Origin: Chryseobacterium sp. BLS98
GTDB taxonomy: Bacteria; Bacteroidota; Bacteroidia; Flavobacteriales; Weeksellaceae
NCBI RefSeq assembly: GCF_001045445.1
Contig: NZ_LFNF01000002.1
Coordinates: forward strand, 868,001 to 932,000
DNA length: 64,000 bases
Direction of reading: 5' to 3'
How positions within the stretch are numbered: position 1 is the first letter of the stretch; the number at the start of each line of letters is the position of its first letter. This document shows positions 17,035-24,779 of the stretch, piece after piece. The notes under the pieces are model-generated. The model was not told where the DNA came from. It was given only the letters and a program-made list of their open reading frames with translations, and did not search any database. The position numbers and the translations under genes are program-made.

Positions 17035-17619
17035 ATGATTCAGATAGACGATAAATTGATTTCAGAGGATGTATTTTCCGAAGAATTTGTTTGCAACCTT
17101 TCGAAATGTAAAGGTGCATGTTGTGTGGAAGGAGATGTAGGTGCTCCGCTAGATAAGGACGAGCTTGAGATTTTAGACAGTATTTTTGATAAAATAAAGC
17201 CGTATCTTACCCAGGAAGGCATCAAAGCCCTTGAAGAACAAGGCACGTGGACCACTGATCCTATGGACGGAATGTACGTTACCCCTATGGTGGAGGACCG
17301 CGAATGTGCTTACGTAACGTTTGACGAAAAAGGAATCACGAAATGCGGTATTGAGAAAGCCTATGAAGATGGAGCCGTAGACTGGCAAAAACCTATTTCC
17401 TGCCACCTCTACCCAATCCGTGTTACGGAATATTCTACTTTTACTGCCCTGAACTACCACGAGTGGAGTGTGTGCAGTGATGCCTGTACGCTTGGAAAAG
17501 AACTGCAGGTTCCTGTCTACAAGTTCCTGAAAACTCCGCTGACCAGAAAGTACGGTGAAGATTTCTACAATACTCTATGCGAGGCCGCCGATGAATGGAA
17601 AGCCGCTTATGGCTCTTAA
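17035..17619 (+). CDS. DUF3109 family Cys-rich protein
   Basis: A 194-residue soluble protein of the DUF3109 family. Cysteines are clustered: 'VCNLSKCKGACCVEGDVGAPLDKDEL' near the start, then REC, TKCG, SCHLYP and CSDACTLG. This arrangement is related to YkgJ-type putative zinc/iron-chelating domains and may hold a metal centre. No biochemical function has been established as far as I know. It follows the DUF6427 gene closely and ends in a strong terminator. Confidence 0.85.
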   Translation: MIQIDDKLISEDVFSEEFVCNLSKCKGACCVEGDVGAPLDKDELEILDSIFDKIKPYLTQEGIKALEEQGTWTTDPMDGMYVTPMVEDRECAYVTFDEKGITKCGIEKAYEDGAVDWQKPISCHLYPIRVTEYSTFTALNYHEWSVCSDACTLGKELQVPVYKFLKTPLTRKYGEDFYNTLCEAADEWKAAYGS

Positions 17620-17625
17620 ATAAAC

Positions 17626-17654
17626 AAAACCGCAGATTGAATCTGCGGTTTTTT
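17626..17654 (+). terminator. Terminator of the DUF6427-DUF3109 unit
   Basis: A stem of CCGCAGAT/ATCTGCGG flanked by A4 and T6 lies just past the DUF3109 stop codon. Confidence 0.8.
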
Positions 17655-17730
17655 ATTAATTATCCATTACTTGAACAGGTACTGAAATTCACATTATAGT
17701 TAAAGTTGAGTTAAAGTTATTCACCATAAA

Positions 17731-17755
17731 AAAAGCCGGAAAATATCCGGCTTTT
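17731..17755 (-). terminator. Terminator of the LolA-like gene
   Basis: A 10-bp stem (AAAAGCCGGA/TCCGGCTTTT) with a short loop is followed on the minus strand by a T run. Confidence 0.75.
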
Positions 17756-17776
17756 ATATTTAAAAAACATCAGTTT

Positions 17777-18463
17777 TTATTTGAAATCTGCATCAGAAAC
17801 TCCTGTATTTAAAACAACCTTAGTGGTTTTTATCGTTACTTTCTGGCCTTTTCCGTCAATATCTATTTCAGAAGGGAATTTTATATCTTCCACCGTCATA
17901 TAGTTCTTGACAGTAACACTTCCTTCTCCTACAGAGGATTTGTATAAAAGCCCTGTAGCCGCATCAAAGTAAAATTTTCCTTTGTCTGAAGATAATACGT
18001 TATAATCTTTGCCATCCAGCTTTTCTGTTGTCACATCCTTGAAGTTTGAAGGATTAAAAGCCAATGCTTCTATAGTAGTCCCTTTTTTCAGTTCAGCGAT
18101 GTTGTCAGCCGGGAAATCGGTTTTCTGGCCCGCTCTTTCTATATATCCTTTTTCGCCGTCAAACACCTGGGAAACTTTCTGCCCCATAGCAGTTTGTATG
18201 GACTTAAATTTATTCCCTTGCTTCATGGTGCTCATGGTGATATCCATCCCCTGAACATTAAGCGTATTATCAACAATGGTAGATTTTACTGCTTCCAGTT
18301 TACTTTTGCCTCCTAAAGCTTTAAAGTAATTATCTACAACATCTTTTGGGGTCAGTTTGGATTTTACGACTTCCGTCTTTGCGGGAGCTGCACTGGTTTT
18401 CTGAGCTGTTGCCGGAACTGAAAACAGTACGGCACAGAAAAACGGAATGATCATCTTTTTCAT
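17777..18463 (-). CDS. Secreted LolA/outer-membrane-lipoprotein-sorting-like protein
   Basis: A 228-residue exported protein with a signal peptide (MKKMIIPFFCAVLFSVPATAQ). The mature part begins 'LTPKDVVDNYFKALGGKSKLEAVKSTIVDNTLNVQGMDITMSTMKQGNKF' and continues with 'SQVFDGEKGYIE' and 'FYFDAATGLLYKSSV...SEIDIDGKGQKVTIKTTKVVLNTGV'. This repeating-strand layout is that of LolA-like half-barrels that bind lipid tails. The 'YFKALGG..KL..V' opening is common in Bacteroidota homologues with no assigned job. It is a single gene. Confidence 0.65.
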   Translation of the reverse strand: MKKMIIPFFCAVLFSVPATAQKTSAAPAKTEVVKSKLTPKDVVDNYFKALGGKSKLEAVKSTIVDNTLNVQGMDITMSTMKQGNKFKSIQTAMGQKVSQVFDGEKGYIERAGQKTDFPADNIAELKKGTTIEALAFNPSNFKDVTTEKLDGKDYNVLSSDKGKFYFDAATGLLYKSSVGEGSVTVKNYMTVEDIKFPSEIDIDGKGQKVTIKTTKVVLNTGVSDADFK

Positions 18464-18597
18464 ATCTCTATATAATAAGTTTAAGGTGTAAATATATGAA
18501 TAATGACCATAAGAAAATAAACCCAGCGCATTTACATGAATTACCTGCCGATTTTATCCCTTATCCATTAAGATTTTTTAAGAATATCCCGAAAAAA

Positions 18598-18624
18598 ACA
18601 AAACCTCCGATCGCTCGGAGGTTT
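18598..18624 (-). terminator. Terminator of tig
   Basis: A perfect 10-bp stem (AAACCTCCGA/TCGGAGGTTT) with a TCGC loop is followed by a T-rich run on the minus strand. Confidence 0.75.
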
Positions 18625-18646
18625 CAAATATTTATATCGGAATAAA

Positions 18647-19981
18647 TTATTTCTTAAGTTCTTCCAAAAACTCGTCGTGAGAAATTTTAGTTTCTTTTTT
18701 AGACGCTTTTTCAAGAATTACATCTTTTAGTTTAGCCATAGCTACTTCAGAAGAAATTTGTCTTACCTGCTCCTGGTCTTTCAACATTTCAACAGCATAC
18801 TTCTGGATTTCTTCGTCACCTAAGTGGTGGATTCCGTAGATCGCCAACTGGTTTCTTACCAACTGCTCAGCCTGTGCCAATACATCAGCATAGTCTAATT
18901 TGATCTCGTTATCTGTCATTAATTTACCTTCAATGATCTGGTATCTTAGCTGGTTCTTCTCAGCATTAAGGATTTCTTTAGCCTGCTCTTCAGACTGGAT
19001 GTTCTGGTTAGAGAACATTAACCATTTTACAAGGAAGTTTTCAGGAAGTTTTACTTCTTCTTTTTCAGTAACCTGCTCCAATACTTTATTCACATAGTGA
19101 ACATCAGCATTCTGCTGGAAATACTCATCCAATTCAGATTTTACTTTTTCTTTAAGCTCTTCTTCAGACTTGATTGTTCCTTCGCCGTATACTTTGTCGA
19201 ATAAATCCTGATTAAGCTCAGCCAGGTTCAATGAATAGAAATCTTTTACTTTAACCTCTACTTCAGCGTGGTGCAAATGCTCAACTTCTTCTTTAGAGAA
19301 ACCTAGTTCTTTAGCCAATTCTTCATCACCAGCAAGAGTTTCTTTAGATACTTTTACAGAACCGTCCATTTTTAAAGCTTTTACCAATTTGAAAGCTTCT
19401 TTGTTTTCAGCAGTAATGGTAACGTTCTTTGGATGGTGGTGGTGCTCTCCTTCAGCATCTTCTTCTACAACCTGAGAAATTTCTAAAGCTATATAAGAAT
19501 CTTTAGTGATTTTATCCTGAGGAACCTGCTCTGCAAAACGTCTCTGCATGTTCTCAATGCTCTTCGTGATTTCTTTGTCTGAAGCTTCTACTTTATAATG
19601 AGGCGCTTCATATTTAGCTAAATCTATCGTGAATTCAGGCTCATATCCTACCTCGAAAGCAACTTCAATTTTTTCAGCATTGTAATCTAGTTCGTTTACT
19701 GGCTGAGGAACAGGCTGACCAACTAATCTTAGTTTGTTTTCGTTAACATAGTTGTTCAATGCGTCAGAAACCTGTTTGTTGATTTCTTCGAATGCAATAC
19801 CTGCTTCATATTGTTTTTTAACCATACTCAAAGGCACTTTCCCTTTTCTGAAACCAGGAACTTGCGCATTTTTAGCATAATTAATCAACTGCTTTTCTAC
19901 TTTTTCTTTGTAGTCAGATTTTTCCAATGTCACTGTAAGTAATGCACTTACGTCATCATGGTTTTGTGCGGTAACCTTCAT
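18647..19981 (-). CDS. tig: Trigger factor, ribosome-associated chaperone
   Basis: A 444-residue trigger factor. The N-terminal ribosome-binding domain has the signature 'GFRKGKVPLSMVKKQY' (GFRxGxxP). The central region replaces a classic PPIase with a divergent segment containing a His-rich stretch (EEDAEGEHHHHPKN). The C-terminal chaperone arms are long helices rich in E/K. Trigger factor binds nascent chains at the ribosome exit tunnel. Bacteroidota versions are often divergent in the PPIase domain, as here. It is a single gene with its own terminator. Confidence 0.9.
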   Translation of the reverse strand: MKVTAQNHDDVSALLTVTLEKSDYKEKVEKQLINYAKNAQVPGFRKGKVPLSMVKKQYEAGIAFEEINKQVSDALNNYVNENKLRLVGQPVPQPVNELDYNAEKIEVAFEVGYEPEFTIDLAKYEAPHYKVEASDKEITKSIENMQRRFAEQVPQDKITKDSYIALEISQVVEEDAEGEHHHHPKNVTITAENKEAFKLVKALKMDGSVKVSKETLAGDEELAKELGFSKEEVEHLHHAEVEVKVKDFYSLNLAELNQDLFDKVYGEGTIKSEEELKEKVKSELDEYFQQNADVHYVNKVLEQVTEKEEVKLPENFLVKWLMFSNQNIQSEEQAKEILNAEKNQLRYQIIEGKLMTDNEIKLDYADVLAQAEQLVRNQLAIYGIHHLGDEEIQKYAVEMLKDQEQVRQISSEVAMAKLKDVILEKASKKETKISHDEFLEELKK

Positions 19982-20290
19982 TATTGATTAAAATTTTAGG
20001 TTGCAAAAATATGAAATTTTTATGAGAATTGCCCACTTAAAATCAATTCTTAGTGTTCAAATATTCACAAAGAATAATATCTTCCTGCAGACAGCTTGAA
20101 ATATTCAGTTCTGATTTGTTAAACAGGTGTAAATAGATAATCCTGACAAACAAGAATTTACTTATTAAATCCTTTGAAAATCATTGTATATTTTCAGACC
20201 TTTTGACATAATATCTGACTTTTATCCACCAAAATAACCTTTTGCATACCAATTGATTAAAATTTAGAACCCAATCTTAAAAATATTACA
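19982..20290. other. 309-bp intergenic region between tig and the DoxX-like gene
   Basis: It is AT-rich and holds the start regions of two divergent genes. A TATTTTTG -7 box for tig lies at 20004-20011 on the minus strand. No ORF, RNA gene or strong hairpin was seen in the rest. Confidence 0.5.
20004..20011 (-). promoter_or_regulatory. Probable -7 box of tig
   Basis: TATTTTTG on the minus strand fits TAnnTTTG, 23 bp before the tig ATG. No TTG lies at the -33 spacing. Confidence 0.4.
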
Positions 20291-20821
20291 ATGCTTAAAA
20301 AAAATAATTTTCTCACGATCCTGGAGTGGTCTTTTTGCCTGTATGTTGCAGGAATGATGATTTTGTTCGGTGCAGGTAAATATCAGCAATTCGATCATTC
20401 TGTAAATGAAAAGTTTAAAGGGATGAAAATAATGTGGGATTTCTATTCCTATTCAAAGCCGTTTGTTATCACTCTGGGATTGTTTGAAATACTGGGAGCC
20501 GTATTATTAATTGTTCCTAAAACAAGGATTATAGGCTGCCTGTTTCTAACTTCGCTTCTGACCAATGTAATTTTGCAGGATTATTTTTATGATGTACCCG
20601 CTATTTTTGGTGCCATTACTCTACAATTGATTGTTTTCTTTATATTATGGTTAAATCGGGTGCCGGTAATGAATGGTATCAAAGCTTTTACACAAGTTTC
20701 AAAGGGAATTAATCCCGGCAATCAGATTAAGCAAATCATATACATTGCCTTATGTACCTTACTAATTTTCGTAATCATGTTTTACCTGGTTACTTTTTTA
20801 CTTAATGCTTTTCTGCTTTAA
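20291..20821 (+). CDS. DoxX-like four-helix membrane protein
   Basis: A 176-residue membrane protein with four to five hydrophobic helices. The layout 'LYVAGMMILFGAGKYQQFDH ... WDFYSYSKPFVITLGLFEILGAVLLIVPKTRIIGCLFLTSLLTNVILQDYFY' is that of the DoxX/DoxD group (helix, then 'G..E..GA.LL..P.....G'). Family members are linked to thiol/quinone redox functions, but most have no known role. It is a single gene with a shared downstream terminator. Confidence 0.6.
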   Translation: MLKKNNFLTILEWSFCLYVAGMMILFGAGKYQQFDHSVNEKFKGMKIMWDFYSYSKPFVITLGLFEILGAVLLIVPKTRIIGCLFLTSLLTNVILQDYFYDVPAIFGAITLQLIVFFILWLNRVPVMNGIKAFTQVSKGINPGNQIKQIIYIALCTLLIFVIMFYLVTFLLNAFLL

Positions 20822-20829
20822 AAAATAAA

Positions 20830-20857
20830 AAAACCGCTGAAAAATATCAGCGGTTTT
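20830..20857. terminator. Bidirectional terminator (DoxX-like / lipoprotein gene)
   Basis: An 11-bp perfect stem (AAAACCGCTGA and complement) with a 6-nt loop lies between two convergent genes. Confidence 0.8.
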
Positions 20858-20877
20858 ACTATTTCACATCAGCTATT

Positions 20878-21450
20878 TTAATTGCTTAGGTTATAGGTAG
20901 CTTCAGCATCTGTTTCTCCACCTATAACACTTCCCCAGGCAGTTCCCGCCTTTGCATCATTTACACTTTCAGGCGAGTGGATCAAAGTCAGTTTCAGGAA
21001 AGGAGCAGTTCCGTCAACGGCCTGTACTACATCCCATTTTGTTTTTAATCCTACTCTTTTGCCATCGTTTCTCAGGTCATTACCATCCAGTCTGGTAATG
21101 TTGATTTTTGATTTTGGAAAGTCGAAAATAAGGAAGTGTTCATTTTTAGCATCAATGATTTCTTGTGTAGCATCTTCATTTCCGTTACTGAATTTTGCTT
21201 CAACGGTATAGGATTTTCCGTCTTTCAAAGGAATGGTAGGAATTCCTCCTGCCCCGATACTGTAATTGTACTCGATAGCCGTAGCTCCCGGAGTATCTTC
21301 TTTTACCAGTAAAATAATATTGGTAAGCTCTTCCTGAGGAAGGTCATCTTCTGCCGCCGAACCGTCTCTCTGACACGAGATCACTGTAACTGTGATGAAT
21401 AAAAGTGCTAATAATCTGAAAATATTTTTGGTATTGAATAATTTGTTCAT
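20878..21450 (-). CDS. Lipoprotein encoded behind the TonB receptor
   Basis: A 190-residue protein with a lipoprotein signal peptide (LLALLFITVTVISC with the lipidated Cys, then QRDGSAAEDD). The mature part is beta-rich: 'LTNIILLVKEDTPGATAIEYNYSIGAGGIPTIPLKDGKSYTVEAKFSNG' and 'FLKLTLIHSPESVNDAK..GETDAEATYNLSN'. I recall it as the flavobacterial family that databases call 'type 1 periplasmic binding fold superfamily protein', though it is far too short for that fold. It lies 48 bp after the TonB-dependent receptor and probably works with it at the surface as a ligand-handling lipoprotein. Confidence 0.7.
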   Translation of the reverse strand: MNKLFNTKNIFRLLALLFITVTVISCQRDGSAAEDDLPQEELTNIILLVKEDTPGATAIEYNYSIGAGGIPTIPLKDGKSYTVEAKFSNGNEDATQEIIDAKNEHFLIFDFPKSKINITRLDGNDLRNDGKRVGLKTKWDVVQAVDGTAPFLKLTLIHSPESVNDAKAGTAWGSVIGGETDAEATYNLSN

Positions 21451-21498
21451 TGTAAGAATTTTAAAGTTGTAAATTTTAATGTAATTGTTCTGAAATCT

Positions 21499-23883
21499 TT
21501 AGAATCTGTATCTAAAGTTTAAAATAAAGTTTCTTCCTGCCTCATCTGCAAAGAATCTCAAACGGTTCAGATAATCTCTGTACGAAGTGTTGAAAATATT
21601 GTTCACGATAAGTCCCGCAGAAAGATTTTTGCTGATATTGATTCCCATCTGGATATTCCAAAGCGAATAACCGCTAGGCGGCGTACTGAAATCAATCATT
21701 TTATCCACCAGCTCGCCATCCACATAAACTTCCAGCGGAGCATTGCGGATCGGGAATCTGGTCTGCTTCAAAAACGTCTGGTTTTCAAGCGTAAAATAGA
21801 AGTTATTCCATTTTTCCTTTTTAAACTGTAATGCATTGGAAAAATTTGGTGGCATCATTAAAATCAGAGGCTCATTGTTCGTATCATCCTGTCCATGCAC
21901 ATAAGCCCCTCTTCCCACATAGGTAAGATCATCGGTAAGCTTCCAATTAATATCCAGATCCACTCCATACATTTTGGCGTCAATCTGCTGATAAGCCCAT
22001 TCGGGAAACACACCTCTGATGGTCCCCTTAATTCCCACCGGTACCTGATTAATAAAGTTTTTGGTGATAAAAAAGTATGGATTCACAGAAATATTCAGTC
22101 CCTTCAAAACATTGATTTTTGAATCTACCGTTAAGTTGAACTGATGGCCCTGTTCATTTTTCAAACCCATATCGCCTGTTTCAATTACCCCTGCAGAATG
22201 ATGCAGCCCGTCTGAAAACAATTCAGCAATATTCGGGGATCTTCCCACTTTTGCATAGTTAAATTTCAAATCAAAATTTGAGCTCGGGCGGTATTCCAGG
22301 CCTGCATTGAAGGAAACATTATTATAGTTAAGCTTAGGGCGCGTCAACACTCTGTTTTCATCCTGCTTTACGTAAAACTGGGGGAAAGTGTCCGCATATA
22401 GTTTATCCCAGTCGCTTTTGTCATACCATTTCGTAACATCGTAACGGGTGAAATCATATCTTACCCCTGCTTCAAAATTGAAATCATGGGAAAGTTTATA
22501 TTTAAAAACAGAATATATTCCGGCAGAATACTTATCGTAGTTAGGAATCAGACGTCTTGCTTTCGTCGCAGGATCTGAATAATTATTTTGAAAACCTCCA
22601 TCAATTCCCGTTTCCAAAGACCACTTCTCCCTTTCCAGAAGATCATTGAGATTAAACTGATGCGTCATCAGCTCAAGATCCAGCGAAGGGGTATCTTTCA
22701 ACTCTCCTCTTCTGATATCATATTCCTGTCTGTGGTTGTACTGATAGCTATAGGTCGCCGAAAGCTTTCCGATATTTTCAAATCTTTTAAAAGCTGAAAC
22801 TTTGGCAATATGATGCTCGATAACCTGTCTCGGATTATCAATATCATAGCTGAATTTCCCTGAATAAACAGGCGGATTGGCATTCATTGCCCTGTCATAA
22901 TCCCCCGAAGTGGAAACATGGGAATCTCTTAAAATCCCTATATTCTGGTTGGTGAGATAATAATCAAAAGAAATTCCTTTTTCATAGCTGTTATTCTGAA
23001 CCGTAAAATTAAAAGAAGAGAAATCCATTCCCGTATTCTTCAGATTATAATCCGGAGCGCTCTGGTCGCCCAGCTTTTTGATGCTTCCGCCGGACTTTAC
23101 CGCCCAGCCGTTTTTCCAGACTCTGGCTACATCTACATCCAGCCCAAGTCCTCTCCCGTTGGAAATTCCAGTGAGGCCCACAGAACCTTTTATCGTATCT
23201 TTTTTAGGGAAAATTTCAGGTTCCAACACCACAACGCCTCCAATGGCATCACTTCCGTATTTCAATGCAGAAGCCCCTTTTATGACATCAATATGCTGAA
23301 AATTGTTAATATCAACATTGGGAGCATGCTCTACACCCCATTCCTGTTCGGCCAGCTTTACTCCATTATTTAAAATAGAGATCCGGCTTCCATACAACCC
23401 GTGAATCACGGGCTTGGAAATATTATTTCCGGTTTTTAAAGTGGTAACCCCGGATATTTTCGATAACAAATTGCCGAGATTATCCGTAGAATTTCTCTGT
23501 ATCTCGGATCTGTCGAGGGTTTTAATGATTAAAGAACCATTGGATTTATGACTTCCATGGATCGTCACCGTTTCGATATCCTTAACGTGGTGTTCCAGCG
23601 TAATGGCCAGATGCATATCCTGATCTACTCCTATATTTTCAGTATAATCATCACAATCAGGATGTTTAGCAATGAGAATATATTTTCCCGCAGGAATTTT
23701 ATTGAATATAAACTTACCGGTATAGTCTGTTTTGGCTGTAAATTCTCCGATTTTCACCACAGCATTTTCCAACGCCGCTTTATCATGAAAATCATGAACT
23801 GTTCCTTCTACAGTATAAGTTTTCTGTGCGTTTATCAATGTCAGTCCGCAAAGAACCAACATCAGGCTATATATCAATTTCAT
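21499..23883 (-). CDS. TonB-dependent outer-membrane receptor, probably metal uptake
   Basis: A 794-residue receptor. After a signal peptide (to about residue 19) comes a carboxypeptidase-regulatory-like beta domain ('YTVEGTVHDFHDKAALENAVVKIGEFTAKTDYTGKFIFNKIPAGKY'), then a plug ('GNLLSKISGVTTLKTGNNISKPVIHGLYGSRISILNNGVKLAEQEWG', 'IDVIKGASALKYGSDAIGGVVVLEP') and a 22-strand barrel ending in 'NFILNFRYRF' with the terminal Phe. The 'GVEHAPNVD' plug wording and the neighbouring His/Cys protein recall ZnuD-like receptors for Zn or Cu. This substrate assignment is inference. It shares an operon with the lipoprotein downstream. Confidence 0.85.
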   Translation of the reverse strand: MKLIYSLMLVLCGLTLINAQKTYTVEGTVHDFHDKAALENAVVKIGEFTAKTDYTGKFIFNKIPAGKYILIAKHPDCDDYTENIGVDQDMHLAITLEHHVKDIETVTIHGSHKSNGSLIIKTLDRSEIQRNSTDNLGNLLSKISGVTTLKTGNNISKPVIHGLYGSRISILNNGVKLAEQEWGVEHAPNVDINNFQHIDVIKGASALKYGSDAIGGVVVLEPEIFPKKDTIKGSVGLTGISNGRGLGLDVDVARVWKNGWAVKSGGSIKKLGDQSAPDYNLKNTGMDFSSFNFTVQNNSYEKGISFDYYLTNQNIGILRDSHVSTSGDYDRAMNANPPVYSGKFSYDIDNPRQVIEHHIAKVSAFKRFENIGKLSATYSYQYNHRQEYDIRRGELKDTPSLDLELMTHQFNLNDLLEREKWSLETGIDGGFQNNYSDPATKARRLIPNYDKYSAGIYSVFKYKLSHDFNFEAGVRYDFTRYDVTKWYDKSDWDKLYADTFPQFYVKQDENRVLTRPKLNYNNVSFNAGLEYRPSSNFDLKFNYAKVGRSPNIAELFSDGLHHSAGVIETGDMGLKNEQGHQFNLTVDSKINVLKGLNISVNPYFFITKNFINQVPVGIKGTIRGVFPEWAYQQIDAKMYGVDLDINWKLTDDLTYVGRGAYVHGQDDTNNEPLILMMPPNFSNALQFKKEKWNNFYFTLENQTFLKQTRFPIRNAPLEVYVDGELVDKMIDFSTPPSGYSLWNIQMGINISKNLSAGLIVNNIFNTSYRDYLNRLRFFADEAGRNFILNFRYRF

Positions 23884-24191
23884 TGTCTATAGATTGATTG
23901 CGTACCTTTTTCAGGTACATTTTTTTCGTAAAAATTTTGTTGGGTGGGATTATTTTAATTGTAAAATGTACAACGTAAAATGTATTAATGATAATGGCCT
24001 AAATATAAAAGAAACGAGGGGTTTGCAAAAATATCTATTAATTGCAACTGAAACTTCTATATCATGTACCACAAACCCCGAATCTCGCATCTCGGATTTA
24101 AATTCCGAACTATGCAAAAACGGCAATCAGCAAATACCAATCCCAAGATATTGCACTTTAAACTGAATTAAAGCCAATAAAAAATCTATGA
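23884..24191. other. 308-bp intergenic region upstream of the TonB receptor
   Basis: It contains a GTACCT/AGGTAC hairpin just upstream of the receptor (23902-23918), two direct copies of GTAAAATGTA (23961-23970, 23975-23984) and a GGGGTTTG/CAAACCCC inverted pair spanning about 60 bp (24017-24078). No convincing gene was seen. A 90-codon plus-strand frame lacks any protein-like signal. Whether a metal-responsive operator is present cannot be decided. Confidence 0.45.
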
Positions 24192-24548
24192 TTATGCAAC
24201 TGCGGGTGGCCCCCGGAGCTGAAAAGTGAATTTGGTCTGAGACCATATTTTTTCCTGAACGGTAATAGTCTGCTTTACCTGATGCGTAAAATGCTCAAAG
24301 GTAAAACTGAATTCTTCAGGAACCAAAGTATGTCCTGTAGCCAGGAAATGACAGGCAAGACAATCGCCCGGTTTTTCTTTGGCTGAAGTTTTGGCGATGG
24401 TGTTTTCTGTCTTTTTAAGATTGAAGATCTTAAAATTATCAACAGCATCGTGATGGTGAAAACTCTGGGAAAACAGCGCAATGAAGTAGATCCCAAACAA
24501 AAGTTTGGAGATAAAACTCTTCAGATTTCTGCTTTCCTTAAAAATCAT
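24192..24548 (-). CDS. Small membrane-anchored His/Cys protein (possible metal handling)
   Basis: A 118-residue protein with one N-terminal hydrophobic helix ('FISKLLFGIYFIALFSQSF') directly followed by HHHD, and a later CLACHF motif. It ends in 'TKFTFQLRGPPAVA'. His clusters plus CxxCH-like residues next to a TonB receptor suggest metal binding. I do not recognise a named family. CxxCH could also be a heme site, but the sequence CLACHFLATGHTL does not look like a cytochrome. It is encoded 308 bp upstream of the receptor, and cotranscription is uncertain. Confidence 0.6.
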   Translation of the reverse strand: MIFKESRNLKSFISKLLFGIYFIALFSQSFHHHDAVDNFKIFNLKKTENTIAKTSAKEKPGDCLACHFLATGHTLVPEEFSFTFEHFTHQVKQTITVQEKIWSQTKFTFQLRGPPAVA

Positions 24549-24673
24549 CCTGTAAAATTATAAAAATAATTTAAAGTTTTTAATTAAGTTTTCATTAAAA
24601 CTGCTCAATACGTCGGCAAAAGTCTTTTTTTTGTTACAAAAATGAGCTTCGACAAGTATATATTTATTTAAAA

Positions 24674-24755
24674 ATCCTTCGACTCCGCTCAGGATGACAC
24701 TGTTAAAATTATACCGTTAGTATTAGAAATGTCATCCTGAGCGAAGTCGAAGGAT
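24674..24755. repeat. Dispersed palindromic element (26-bp inverted repeats)
   Basis: Two 26-bp arms (24674-24699 and 24730-24755) are inverted copies with one mismatch and a 30-bp loop. The core CCTGAGCGAAGTCGAAGG is a widespread short repeat in Bacteroidota intergenic DNA. It could fold as a long hairpin downstream of the ABC-F gene. Confidence 0.75.
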
Positions 24756-24779
24756 CTATTTATTATTTAATTCAAAAAA

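Noticed and set aside
23894..24166. Plus-strand frame of about 90 codons upstream of the TonB receptor
   Set aside because: Its residue mix is not protein-like and the region holds direct and inverted repeats. No -7 box lies before it.
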